Source: Roseovarius sp. 217
GTDB taxonomy: Bacteria > Pseudomonadota > Alphaproteobacteria > Rhodobacterales > Rhodobacteraceae
Reading direction: 5' to 3'
Length of the DNA: 53,475 nucleotides
Assembly (NCBI RefSeq): GCF_000152845.1
Contig: NZ_CH902584.1
Location: 2,556,122-2,609,596, forward strand
Position 1 is the first letter of the stretch, and each line of letters begins with the position of its first letter. This document shows positions 8,829-17,355 of this stretch, one piece after another. The position numbers were made by a program, and so were the translations under genes. The notes beneath the pieces are model-generated. The model made no database searches. It saw only the letters and a list, made by a program, of their open reading frames with translations, and was not told the DNA's origin.

Positions 8829-9269
8829 TCATTCCCACCAGCGGTCGACGGTGGCGATATCCTCGTCCGACCAGCCGAAGTGGTGCGCGACTTCATGCAC
8901 CACCACATGGGTTATCAGGTCGGTCAACTCAATATCGCCGCGCTCGCGCCACTCTGCAAGGATAGGCTCTCGGAAAATCCAGATTGTGTCTGGACCAAGT
9001 GGTTGGTCGAATTGGGATTTTTCTGTCAGCGGGATGCCTTCGTAGAGGCCGGTGAGATCGAGAGGGTCGTCGATCTGCATCTCTTTGAGCACATGCGCTG
9101 GCGGCCAGTCCACAACAAGCAGAGCCACCTCCTGCGCTGCTTGGCGGAAGGCAGCAGGGAGGCTGGCCATCGCCGTGCGGGCCATATCCTCGACTGCGGT
9201 GAGATCGGGCAGAGCGTGATGCGTGGCCGGGATATGGGGCGTTGGGGCGGAAATGTAAATCCGCCCCAA
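8829..9269 (-). CDS. Small zinc metallopeptidase-family protein
   Basis: The motif HEVAHHFGWSDEDI near the C-terminus is the HExxH-type signature of the minimal metallopeptidase family (zincin-like, DUF1025). VVDWPP and GLYEGIPL are also typical of it. No function is established for the family. The start is unclear. The longest frame begins with TTG at 9269, inside a hairpin and without a ribosome-binding site; the first ATG, at 9185, would leave 119 residues and cut into the conserved N-terminus (PDLTAVEDMA). Treat the 5' end as provisional. Confidence 0.75.
   Translation of the reverse strand: MGRIYISAPTPHIPATHHALPDLTAVEDMARTAMASLPAAFRQAAQEVALLVVDWPPAHVLKEMQIDDPLDLTGLYEGIPLTEKSQFDQPLGPDTIWIFREPILAEWRERGDIELTDLITHVVVHEVAHHFGWSDEDIATVDRWWE
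9242..9269 (-). terminator. Hairpin after the MBL-fold hydrolase gene
   Basis: A perfect 9-bp stem TTGGGGCGG/CCGCCCCAA lies 9 bp past the stop of the hydrolase gene on the minus strand. No T run follows, so it may terminate weakly or only protect the 3' end. It covers the putative TTG start of the metallopeptidase gene. Confidence 0.5.
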
Positions 9270-9277
9270 CGGTCGGA

Positions 9278-10204
9278 TCAGAGCATCAGCTGATAACTGG
9301 AAGGCACGTATTGGAACCCGTCGCCGCGCGTTTCGACATAGCCCACGGCGGGGAAGGGCATGTGATAGCCGATGAACGGCACCTTATCGGTGGCGAGCAT
9401 GTCCAAAACCTTGCGTCGGGTGACGGCGGCCTGCGCCTTGTCCATGTCGAATTTCACCTCCCAATCGGGGTACCCAAGCGACCAGACATAGTGATTGGCG
9501 AAATCGGCGGCGATCACCAGCGATTTGCCTGCGCTCTCGATCATATAAGCGGTATGGCCGGGGGTATGGCCCGGGGCGGACATGGCGGTGATGCCCGAAG
9601 CCACGCTGGCCCCGTCGCCGATCATCTCGGTCTTTTCGGCCAAGGGACGCATCTTGGCCTCAAAATTCTCATTGGAGGCGCCGGCCCAATGGTCGAACTC
9701 TGTGCTGGCTGTCACGTAGCGGGCATTGGGGAACGTCACCGAACCGCCTTCACCCGTCAGCCCACCGATGTGATCGCCGTGCATATGGGTGATGACCACA
9801 ACATCGACCTGATCAGGGGTATAACCCGCAGCGGCAAGCGCGCCGGTGATGGCATCGGGATTGAGTCCGGTGTCAAACAGCACCAGTTCCGTGCCGGTGT
9901 TGATCACGGTCGGGGTAAAGAAGAACTGCGCCTGATCCGTTGGGATATTGTGGGCGGCAGAAGCCTCGGCAAACTCTTCGGCAGTCACATTGAGACCAAA
10001 GATGGTATGCGGATCGGGACGCGGCATGGTGGCGGCGAGCAGTGTGGTTACTTCGAACTCGCCGAGCGGCACGCGGTTGAAGCGGGTTGTGGCCGCGCCC
10101 AGCATCGGCGCTGCTGCGCGCGCGGATGTTCCGGCGATACCGGCCAGCGGGAGGGCGGCAGCCGAGCCCAGAACGGCGCGGCGGGTGAGAGTGATGTGGG
10201 ACAT
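9278..10204 (-). CDS. MBL-fold metallo-hydrolase, Tat-exported
   Basis: 308 residues. TRRAVLG at residues 7-13 followed by a hydrophobic stretch and ARA is a twin-arginine signal, so the protein is probably exported folded with its metals. THMHGDH (His140, His142, Asp144, His145) is the two-metal beta-lactamase-fold signature, and SAPGHTPGHTAY supplies further ligands. The substrate is unknown; lactonases and other hydrolases share this form. The start at 10204 is chosen because AGGAGG lies about 6 bases upstream; the frame stays open nine codons further. Confidence 0.88.
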   Translation of the reverse strand: MSHITLTRRAVLGSAAALPLAGIAGTSARAAAPMLGAATTRFNRVPLGEFEVTTLLAATMPRPDPHTIFGLNVTAEEFAEASAAHNIPTDQAQFFFTPTVINTGTELVLFDTGLNPDAITGALAAAGYTPDQVDVVVITHMHGDHIGGLTGEGGSVTFPNARYVTASTEFDHWAGASNENFEAKMRPLAEKTEMIGDGASVASGITAMSAPGHTPGHTAYMIESAGKSLVIAADFANHYVWSLGYPDWEVKFDMDKAQAAVTRRKVLDMLATDKVPFIGYHMPFPAVGYVETRGDGFQYVPSSYQLML

Positions 10205-10342
10205 TAAAACCTCCTGTTTTTTGTTCCTCACAGAGAGTAGCGTAATTTGATGTAGTGCAATTAACGTTCACACAAAGTTGAGGTGTTGGCGGGTTTGTAA
10301 GCCTCACTTCAAAAGCCCCGCACCAAAGGCTAGCTTGCGGTC

Positions 10343-11674
10343 ATGTTCACCGTTTTTCAAAACCGCGATTACGCCCGCCTGTTCTGTGCGCAGGTCGTGG
10401 CGTTGATTGGTACGGGCCTGCTCAGCGTTGCGCTTGGCCTCTTGGCCTATGATCTGGCGGGGGATCGCGCGGGGTTGGTTTTGGGTACTGCCTACACGAT
10501 CAAGATGGTTGCCTATGTGGGACTGTCGCCCGTAGCGCAGGCCGTGGTGCAGCGCCTACCGCGCAAGGCTGTTCTGATCGCGGCGGACCTGTTGCGTGCG
10601 GGTGTCGGACTGTGCCTGCCTTTTGTGAGTGATCTGTGGCAGATCTACGCGTTGATTTTCATCTTGCAGGCTGCCTCGGCCACCTTCACCCCGGCCTATC
10701 AGGCGGTGCTGCCTGATGTGCTCCCGGATGAGCGGGACTATACACGCGCGCTGTCTTTGTCACGGATGGCCTATGATCTGGAGAATCTGGTCAGCCCGGC
10801 GCTTGCGGGCGTTTTGCTGATGGTGATGAGCTATCACTGGCTGTTTCTGGGCACGGTCGCGGGGTTTGTGGGGTCTGCGTTGCTGGTGGCTGTAACCGCA
10901 GTTCCGATGGTGCATGGCACGGTGGCCGATCGTCCGTTTCGCGAGCGTCTCTTTCGGGGGTTGCGCATTTACCTGGCCACACCCCGGCTGCGTGGGTTGT
11001 TGGCGCTCAATTTCGCGGCAGCCTCTGTCGGGGCATTCGTGCTTGTGAACACGGTGGTGCTGGTGCGGAGCGGTTATGGCGGGAGCGAGAGTGACCTGGC
11101 GCTGGCCATGGCCGCCTTTGGGGCGGGGTCCATGGGTGCCGCGTTGATGCTGCCGCGGCTGCTGAATCATTTCACCGACCGGTGGCTGATGGTGGTCGCC
11201 GCGCGGGGCTTGATTATTGTGGCATTAGTCATGGGGGCGGTGCTTTGGCGTGGTGGGGTAACGGACTGGGGCGTGTTTCTACTGATTTGGGCCATGATCG
11301 GGTTTCTTTACTCTGGCGTTCTCACGCCGTCGGGGCGGCTTTTGCGGCGCTCAGTCCATGCCGAGGATCGCCCGGCCATCTTTGCCGCGCAATTCGCGCT
11401 CAGCCATGCCTGCTGGTTGGTGAGCTACCCATTGGCCGGCTGGTTGGGGCAGGTGCTTGGGATGGGGCTGGCCCTGTTGCTGCTGGCCGGTTTGGCGGTT
11501 TTGGGGCTGCTTGCAGCGGCGTGGCTATGGCCTGCCGACCTGCTGGACGCGCCCCGGCATGAGCATCCCGATCTGCCGCTCGATCATCCGCATTTGCGCG
11601 CCCATGGCGGCCGCAGGCATGTGCACCCTGTGGTGATTGACGATGAACATCGCGTTTGGCCCACTCAAGGCTGA
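10343..11674 (+). CDS. MFS exporter with histidine-rich C-terminal tail
   Basis: 443 residues with about 12 transmembrane helices (residues 10-395), of the drug/siderophore exporter type (YDLAGDRAGLVLG, QAVLPDVLPDERDYTRA). The last 40 residues form a soluble tail rich in His and acidic residues (HEHPDLPLDHPHLRAH, later HVHP). Nickel exporters of the NreB/NrsD group also carry His-rich C-termini, so metal binding is possible but not shown. It is divergent from the MBL-fold hydrolase gene. No ribosome-binding site stands out before the ATG. Confidence 0.82.
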   Translation: MFTVFQNRDYARLFCAQVVALIGTGLLSVALGLLAYDLAGDRAGLVLGTAYTIKMVAYVGLSPVAQAVVQRLPRKAVLIAADLLRAGVGLCLPFVSDLWQIYALIFILQAASATFTPAYQAVLPDVLPDERDYTRALSLSRMAYDLENLVSPALAGVLLMVMSYHWLFLGTVAGFVGSALLVAVTAVPMVHGTVADRPFRERLFRGLRIYLATPRLRGLLALNFAAASVGAFVLVNTVVLVRSGYGGSESDLALAMAAFGAGSMGAALMLPRLLNHFTDRWLMVVAARGLIIVALVMGAVLWRGGVTDWGVFLLIWAMIGFLYSGVLTPSGRLLRRSVHAEDRPAIFAAQFALSHACWLVSYPLAGWLGQVLGMGLALLLLAGLAVLGLLAAAWLWPADLLDAPRHEHPDLPLDHPHLRAHGGRRHVHPVVIDDEHRVWPTQG

Positions 11675-11739
11675 TCCGCCGCAATCTGGACAATCGGGCA
11701 CGGCTGTGACACATCGCGCGACAGAGTCAGGAGACGCCC

Positions 11740-13065
11740 ATGATCACCACCCGTTTCGCCCCGTCGCCCACCGGATACATCCATGTTGGCAATCTGCGCA
11801 CCGCGCTGATGAACTATCTTATTGCCCGGCGCGCGGGGGGCACGTTTATCCTGCGGATCGACGATACTGACGCCGAACGCTCGAAAGAAGCCTATGTCGA
11901 TGCGCTCAAGCAGGATCTGGAATGGCTGGGTCTGCATTGGGACCGGATCGAGAGGCAATCGCTGCGACTTGACCGCTATGCCGAAGCGGCGGACAAGCTG
12001 CGCAGCATGGAGCGGTTCTATGAGGCGTTCGAGACACCGACGGAACTTGACCTCAAGCGCAAGAAGCAGCTCAACATGGGCCGCCCGCCGGTCTATGATC
12101 GAGCAGCTCTTGCCTTGAGCGATGCGGAGAAGGACAAGCTGCGCGCCGAGCGGGGCACCGGTGTGTGGCGGTTCAAGCTCATTCAAGAGCGGATCGAATG
12201 GCATGACGGCATCTTGGGCGATATTTCGATTGATGCGGCCTCGGTCAGTGATCCGGTGCTCATTCGTGGCGATGGTCAGGTGCTCTATACACTGGCTTCG
12301 GTGGTGGATGATGTCGACATGGGCGTCACGCATATCGTGCGCGGCTCTGATCATGTGACCAACACCGCCACGCAAATTCAGATCATCGAGGCCTTGGGCG
12401 CGACCCCGCCGCACTTCGCGCATCACTCGCTCTTGACGGGTCCGCAAGGCGAGGCGCTGTCCAAACGTCTGGGCGCGCTATCGCTGCGCGATCTGCGGGC
12501 GCAGGGGGTAGAGCCGATGGCGCTGCTCAGCCTGATGGCGCGTCTTGGTTCCGCCGATCCGGTGGAATTGCGCAGTGAGATGGCAGAGTTGATCGAGGGC
12601 TTTGATATCGAGCGGTTTGGCTCTGCGCCGACCAAGTTCGACGAGACTGACCTATTTCCGCTTACCGCGCGTCATCTGGCGGCGCTGCCGTTCGAGGCGG
12701 TGGCGGGCAAGATTGCGGAAATTGGCGTGCCCGACGCACTGGCCCCGCAATTCTGGGAGGTCACGCGCGAGAATATCACCACGCTCAAGGATCTTGAGGG
12801 GTGGTGGGTGCTCTTCCGTGACGGGGCAGATCCGGTCATCGAGGACGAGGATCGAGCGTTCGTCGCGCAAGCGCTCGCGCTCTTGCCCGAGGGTCCGTAT
12901 GACACTGAAACTTGGGGTAAATGGACCGCGACTGTCAAAGAGGCCACGGGTCGCAAGGGCAAAAGCCTCTTTATGCCGCTGCGCATGGCCCTGACGGGGC
13001 AGGCGCATGGGCCGGAAATGGCGCAGGTGCTGCCGCTCTTGCAGGCGATCAAGACGAAGGGCTGA
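11740..13065 (+). CDS. gltX: Glutamyl-tRNA synthetase (second-type GltX paralogue)
   Basis: 441 residues. RFAPSPTGYIHVGNLRTAL carries the HIGH-type motif near residues 8-19 and EALSKRLGALS the KMSKS-type motif. The length and the C-terminal helical region show a full synthetase, not the truncated GluQ form. Alphaproteobacteria often have two GltX proteins; this one with IHVGN in place of the usual IHIGN may be the non-canonical copy charging tRNA-Gln or only one tRNA species. That is inference. Its 3' end overlaps the convergent DUF2254 gene by 17 bp. Confidence 0.92.
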   Translation: MITTRFAPSPTGYIHVGNLRTALMNYLIARRAGGTFILRIDDTDAERSKEAYVDALKQDLEWLGLHWDRIERQSLRLDRYAEAADKLRSMERFYEAFETPTELDLKRKKQLNMGRPPVYDRAALALSDAEKDKLRAERGTGVWRFKLIQERIEWHDGILGDISIDAASVSDPVLIRGDGQVLYTLASVVDDVDMGVTHIVRGSDHVTNTATQIQIIEALGATPPHFAHHSLLTGPQGEALSKRLGALSLRDLRAQGVEPMALLSLMARLGSADPVELRSEMAELIEGFDIERFGSAPTKFDETDLFPLTARHLAALPFEAVAGKIAEIGVPDALAPQFWEVTRENITTLKDLEGWWVLFRDGADPVIEDEDRAFVAQALALLPEGPYDTETWGKWTATVKEATGRKGKSLFMPLRMALTGQAHGPEMAQVLPLLQAIKTKG

Positions 13066-14311
13066 GAACCGCAGCGCGTAACCGCGACTTGTCACGCTCA
13101 AGGGGCAGCGCTAATTCAGCATGTTCCAATGCGTGCTGCGCCATGTCACGTGCTGCCTCGGCCAAATCACGGTCAGGTGTGGCGGCAAGGCGCGCAAGCG
13201 CGTCTTGCAGGCGCAGCGCCACCTCGATCTGACCGGCCCCATCGCGGGCCACCCCCAGAAACGCGTTCTCAATCATCGCCGCGCGCGAGATATCAGGCAT
13301 AAAGAGGCGCGGAAAGCGCGGGCTGGTTTCGTTGGGTGTGGCATTGGCCCAATCGAGCAAGAGTTTCTCCTGACGGCAAACAACGGCGATTGCGGTGCCC
13401 GGATCATTGATCCCCGGTGAAAGCGCCCGTGACGCGGTTTCGGAGAGAACCAGAAGCCCGTAAGCCGCATCCTGTTCAAAGCTGCGGTTTGCGGCGATGG
13501 TCAGGCTCTGGCCGATGGTGTTTGCGTCGTCCTCATGCAGACCCGTGGCATGGCCGATGGTCTGACCTTTGATCAAATAGTCGCCGGGTCGAACATAGAT
13601 GTAGACGCGGGTCTGATCCGTTTTCAGCCTTTCGCTGATGGCATGCATGTCGATCAATTGCAGATACCCGGTGGCCGGGGCTTTGAGAGGCCGCGCGTCG
13701 GTAGGCAAGACAGTGGACGCGGTCAGGCACCTTGCACCAAGGGCGGGAAGATTACGAGCGCGGACCAGGCAGTGATGCGCCTCTTGCTCGATGGAATGAA
13801 GCGTCGCGTCCATGCTGCCCAGATCGCTCAATCGGTTGATCCACCGCAAAAGCGCCAGAACCACCAGCACCACCACCACCACGGTAAAGCCCAGCACCAA
13901 TACGCTGGCCCCTTCGGGATAAAAGCCCGACTTGAAGAGGATGATGGCGCTCAGCGCATAGACAAAGGCGCCGATGAAAGTCGCCAGAACCGTGTGGGTG
14001 GTTGTGTCTGCCAATAGAATTCTGTGAACCCTCGGCGTGGTCTGTCCGGCGGCGGCATTATGTGCCGTCACCATGACATTGAGAGAGAAGGTGCTCACCG
14101 CCAGCATGCTAGAGGCTAGAATTGTCAGGATCGGCATCACGGCATCTGGCGTGAAGCGTTCCTTCAGAGTGTTGGGGATGTGCTGGTTGAGCAAAATGGC
14201 AGCCGCAGAGGCCAGCACCGCCAATAGGGCAAAGAGCGCGACCCTGAGCCAGAGTTTGCGGCTGAAGCGCAGGAGATAGAGGGCCGTGGTTGAAAGGATC
14301 TGAATTTTCAC
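13049..14311 (-). CDS. DUF2254 family membrane protein
   Basis: 420 residues. Hydrophobic segments lie at about 20-42, 60-82, 105-128 and 133-155, followed by a long cytoplasmic domain. ASSMLAVSTFSLNVMVTAHN and TTTHTVLATFIGAFVYALS are typical of DUF2254, a family with no known function. It lies 13 bp after the gamma-glutamylcyclotransferase-like gene and is probably co-transcribed with it. It converges on gltX, with overlapping 3' ends. Confidence 0.85.
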   Translation of the reverse strand: MKIQILSTTALYLLRFSRKLWLRVALFALLAVLASAAAILLNQHIPNTLKERFTPDAVMPILTILASSMLAVSTFSLNVMVTAHNAAAGQTTPRVHRILLADTTTHTVLATFIGAFVYALSAIILFKSGFYPEGASVLVLGFTVVVVVLVVLALLRWINRLSDLGSMDATLHSIEQEAHHCLVRARNLPALGARCLTASTVLPTDARPLKAPATGYLQLIDMHAISERLKTDQTRVYIYVRPGDYLIKGQTIGHATGLHEDDANTIGQSLTIAANRSFEQDAAYGLLVLSETASRALSPGINDPGTAIAVVCRQEKLLLDWANATPNETSPRFPRLFMPDISRAAMIENAFLGVARDGAGQIEVALRLQDALARLAATPDRDLAEAARDMAQHALEHAELALPLERDKSRLRAAVLSPSS

Positions 14312-14324
14312 GCGCGGCCCTTTG

Positions 14325-14930
14325 TCAATCGGAATGGTCTATGAGAGAGACGCCCAACCGGTCCAGGTGATCGTCCGTCTGAGTGCGCTCAAACGTGCTG
14401 AGGTTTTGGTGACGGGGATAGAGCGGTTTTGCTCGATCGTCCAGAACGGGCGCGTCCCAGCCGAGAGTGGTGTCAAAGAAACGCTGCACGCCCGCTACGC
14501 CAAACTCGTGCAAATAGCCTTGGACGACAACGTCGAGATAGCTGAGCAAAATTGGATGCGCCTGCGTTGGCGCACCGTGATACCCATCCGGGATCGTGTA
14601 GACAGCGATGTTCGGGGTATGAGGAAGGGTGTGGCGCACCTGATGGGTTGCCGTCGCGCGGACATAAGCCGCCTCGCGGAGATCAAGCGCGGGCCAGTCG
14701 GCCTCGGGCACGGGGGCGATGAGCCCGTCAATTTCCGCCTCCGGCTCGGGCACAACCGTCAGATAGGCCACAGGCCGCAGGTTCGTGTGTCGCCAAACCC
14801 GCCGCCATCCTGTCAGTTGCGCGGGAATTGCACTTGCAAAGGCGTGGCTCGCGCGGTTCACGAGGCTGCCGTATCCAAAGAAATATGAGTTTCCAATCAA
14901 GGTTTCTGTCCCGGTTTTGATCTGAATCAT
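14325..14930 (-). CDS. Gamma-glutamylcyclotransferase-like protein
   Basis: 201 residues. YFFGYGSLVNR near the N-terminus is the glycine-rich substrate loop of the cyclotransferase fold. The rest matches the broader AIG2/GGCT family only loosely, so the substrate is unclear. The ATG at 14930 is used; an ATG eight codons upstream (14954) is possible. It is first in a two-gene unit with the DUF2254 gene and divergent from the broken Rrf2 regulator. Confidence 0.72.
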   Translation of the reverse strand: MIQIKTGTETLIGNSYFFGYGSLVNRASHAFASAIPAQLTGWRRVWRHTNLRPVAYLTVVPEPEAEIDGLIAPVPEADWPALDLREAAYVRATATHQVRHTLPHTPNIAVYTIPDGYHGAPTQAHPILLSYLDVVVQGYLHEFGVAGVQRFFDTTLGWDAPVLDDRAKPLYPRHQNLSTFERTQTDDHLDRLGVSLIDHSD

Positions 14931-14989
14931 GGTCACATGCCCGTTTCGACGCAAGGCTTGCCGCAGTCAATCAGAGGTCAGGGCCAATC

Positions 14990-15441
14990 ATGCGGATCAC
15001 CAAACGGACCAATATCGCCATTCGGCTGTTGATGTTTTGCGCCTCGAACAATGACCGTCTCGTCACCAAAGCCGAGATTGCCGAGCGCTGCAACACATCT
15101 GAGAGCCATTTGGCGCAGATCATCAATCGACTGTCACAGTTGGGTTTCCTCTATACCCAGCGTGGGCGCACGGGCGGCGTGCGCCTCGGGCGTCCGATGA
15201 CAGAGATCACTGTGGGCGATGTATTTCGTCAGTTGGAGCAGAACACGCCAGTGGCGGAATGCTTTGCCGATGTGGACAACACCTGTCCTTGACAGAGGCC
15301 TGCCGCCTTCGCGTGGCATTGGTCGATGCGGTCGAGGCGTTCTATGCCCATCTTGACGAGGTGACGCTGGATGCGCTCGTCTGCGATAATCAGGCGCTCT
15401 TCACGATATTTTCAGCGGCCCCCTGTCTCAAACAGGCTTGA
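14990..15441 (+). pseudogene. Rrf2-family (NsrR-like) regulator, frameshifted
   Basis: The first 100 codons encode an Rrf2 winged helix (LVTKAEIAERCNTSESHLAQ, RGRTGGVRLGRP) up to ECFADVDNTCP, where a TGA stop falls at 15290-15292. The next frame continues exactly with LTEACRLRVALVDAVEAFYAHLDEVTLDAL to a stop at 15439-15441. Adding one C in TGTCCTTGACA (15284-15294) restores a protein of about 150 residues with three iron-sulfur cysteines spaced CX7CX5C, as in NsrR, the nitric-oxide sensor. The gene is broken by a one-base deletion, or the assembly has an error in a short C run. Without the fix the protein loses two of its three cluster ligands in context and its C-terminal helix. Confidence 0.85.
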
Positions 15442-15470
15442 ACTGGTGCGCGCTGTATACTAGCGTCCAC

Positions 15471-15634
15471 CGCAGATCGGATAGGGAGAACTGGCACATG
15501 CCAGTGCCGAAGGAGCAACCGCCCCGGAAACTCTCAGGCGCAAGGACCTGCCCGATCACGGAACTCTGGAGAGACCCCGATCTTGTGCGGGGCGCCGACG
15601 GGATAGCGATCTCAGGCGAAAGGACAGAGGGGGC
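15471..15634 (+). promoter_or_regulatory. Tandem glycine riboswitch upstream of gcvTHP
   Basis: Two aptamers lie side by side. In the first, GATCGG (15475-15480) pairs with CCGATC (15552-15557) and the core holds GGGAGAACTGGC, GCCGAAGGAGCAA and CTCAGGCGCAAGGAC. In the second, CTCTG (15564-15568) pairs with CAGAG (15625-15629) and the core holds GGAGAGACC, GCCGACGGGATA and CTCAGGCGAAAGGAC. This is the classic double glycine-sensing leader, and glycine should turn on the cleavage operon. A CCGGA/TCCGG hairpin shortly before the gcvT ribosome-binding site may be part of the switch. Confidence 0.95.
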
Positions 15635-15726
15635 ATCGTGGCGCGACCTGTGATGGGTTTTGCGCTTTGGCGGTGCCGGACTGATCAACAGATGATCCGG
15701 ACCCAAAGGCAAAGGGAAGGATGCGG

Positions 15727-16851
15727 ATGTCTGATTTGCACATGACACCACTGAATGCGTTGCACCGCGAATTGGGCGCCAAGATGGTGCCCTTTGCGGG
15801 GTATGAGATGCCTGTGCAATATCCGCTTGGTGTCATGAAGGAACATCTTCATTGCCGCGCCAAGGCGGGGCTGTTTGACGTGAGCCACATGGGTCAGGTG
15901 ATCCTGCGCGCGCCGGGTGGATATGCCGCCGTCGCGCAGGCAATGGAGCGGTTGGTGCCCGTCGACCTGTTGGGTCTTGGCGTGATGCGGCAACGCTATG
16001 GCATGTTCACAAATGAAACGGGCGGCATTCTCGACGATCTGATGCTGGCCAACCGGGGCGACCATATGTTCGTCGTGGTCAACGCCGCGTGCAAGGCCGC
16101 CGACATCGCGCATATGCGCACAGGTCTGACAGGGGTTGAGGTCACGGAAATCTCGGACCGCGCGCTGCTGGCCTTACAAGGTCCCGCCGCTGAGGCAGTG
16201 TTGGTGGCATTGGTGCCGGATGTGGCCGCGATGAGGTTCATGGATGTCGGAATTTTCGGCTCAGAGTTCGGTGAGCTGTGGATTTCGCGCTCGGGGTACA
16301 CGGGCGAGGATGGTTATGAGATTTCGATGCCCGAGACGCAGGCAGAACCGCTCGCGCGCGCGCTCTTGGCGCATGAGGATGTCGAGCCAATTGGATTGGG
16401 CGCGCGCGACAGCCTGCGGCTCGAGGCGGGATTGTGCCTTTATGGCCATGACATAGACACTGGCACGACGCCGGTTGAAGCAAGCCTGAGTTGGGCAATT
16501 CAGAAGGTCCGCCGCTCGGGTGGCGCGCGTGCAGGTGGATTTCCGGGTGCCGAGCGTGTCCTGAGCGAACTGCATGAGGGCGCATCCCGCGCCCGCGTCG
16601 GCCTGCGTCCAGAGGGGCGCGCGCCGATGCGCGAGGGAACGATGCTTTTTGCAGATGTCGAAGGAGTCGAGCCTGTAGGTCATGTAACCTCTGGCGCGTT
16701 CGGCCCGAGCATCGAGGCGCCTATGTCAATGGGCTATGTACCGCAGCGTCTCGCCGCTGAGGGCACAGAGCTATACGGTGAGGTGCGCGGCAAGCGCATG
16801 GCCGTTCGGGTGGCCAGACTGCCCTTTACCCCCGCCACTTTCAAACGCTGA
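15727..16851 (+). CDS. gcvT: Aminomethyltransferase, glycine cleavage T protein
   Basis: 374 residues. GcvT takes the aminomethyl group from lipoylated GcvH and, with tetrahydrofolate, releases ammonia and 5,10-methylene-[27 protein letters not shown] and [13 protein letters not shown] are family signatures. AAGGGAAGG ends at 15720, directly against an ATG at 15721 but 6 nt before the ATG at 15727, so 15727 is the likelier start. It is the first gene of gcvT-gcvH-gcvP under the glycine riboswitch. Confidence 0.95.
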   Translation: MSDLHMTPLNALHRELGAKMVPFAGYEMPVQYPLGVMKEHLHCRAKAGLFDVSHMGQVILRAPGGYAAVAQAMERLVPVDLLGLGVMRQRYGMFTNETGGILDDLMLANRGDHMFVVVNAACKAADIAHMRTGLTGVEVTEISDRALLALQGPAAEAVLVALVPDVAAMRFMDVGIFGSEFGELWISRSGYTGEDGYEISMPETQAEPLARALLAHEDVEPIGLGARDSLRLEAGLCLYGHDIDTGTTPVEASLSWAIQKVRRSGGARAGGFPGAERVLSELHEGASRARVGLRPEGRAPMREGTMLFADVEGVEPVGHVTSGAFGPSIEAPMSMGYVPQRLAAEGTELYGEVRGKRMAVRVARLPFTPATFKR

Positions 16852-16872
16852 GCAACAGGGAGCCGGAAAGCG

Positions 16873-17232
16873 ATGAAATTTACTGAAGAACATGAGTGGC
16901 TGCGCGTCGAAGATGACGTCGTGGTCGTGGGCATCACCGAGCATGCCAGTGAGCAACTCGGCGATGTGGTCTTTGTCGACCTGCCCGAGGTGGGTCGCGA
17001 GGTGGTCAAGGATGATGGCGTTGTGGTGATCGAAAGCGTCAAGGCAGCCTCGGATATTCTTGCCCCCATCGACGGTGAGATCGTCGAGGTCAACGAGGCC
17101 TTGCTGGATGATCCGGGCAAGGTGAATGAGGATCCAATGGGCGATGCCTGGTTTTTCAAGATCAAACCCGCCGATCCCAGCCAGATGGACGAGTATATGG
17201 ATGAGGCCGCCTATCAGGCCCATATCGCCTGA
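16873..17232 (+). CDS. gcvH: Glycine cleavage system H protein
   Basis: 119 residues. Lys57 in ESVKAASD is the lipoylated residue that carries the aminomethyl arm between GcvP, GcvT and the dehydrogenase. EEHEWLRVE and [19 protein letters not shown] are typical. It starts 21 bp after gcvT. Lipoylation would use LipB encoded at 4769. Confidence 0.97.
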   Translation: MKFTEEHEWLRVEDDVVVVGITEHASEQLGDVVFVDLPEVGREVVKDDGVVVIESVKAASDILAPIDGEIVEVNEALLDDPGKVNEDPMGDAWFFKIKPADPSQMDEYMDEAAYQAHIA

Positions 17233-17261
17233 ACCCGCCTGCCGGAGGTGCGGACGGCCCC

Positions 17262-17312
17262 AAAAGAGTTTCGGGCCTCCGGCGGGAGTATTTTTGCCAA
17301 AGAGAAGCAGCG
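17262..17312. repeat. Intergenic repeat with GAGTATTT core (copy 1)
   Basis: Between gcvH and gcvP lies GGCCTCCGGCGGGAGTATTT followed by TTGCCAAAGAGAAG. A related sequence with a GAGTATTT core and a GCCAAGA-type tail lies at 23255-23300. From memory, this short motif is common after genes in Rhodobacteraceae. GGCCTCCGGCGG could form a small stem. Confidence 0.5.
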
Positions 17313-17355
17313 GGTTTGCGTTATGCCGCCCGCGCGATCTGATGAGGACAAACCC

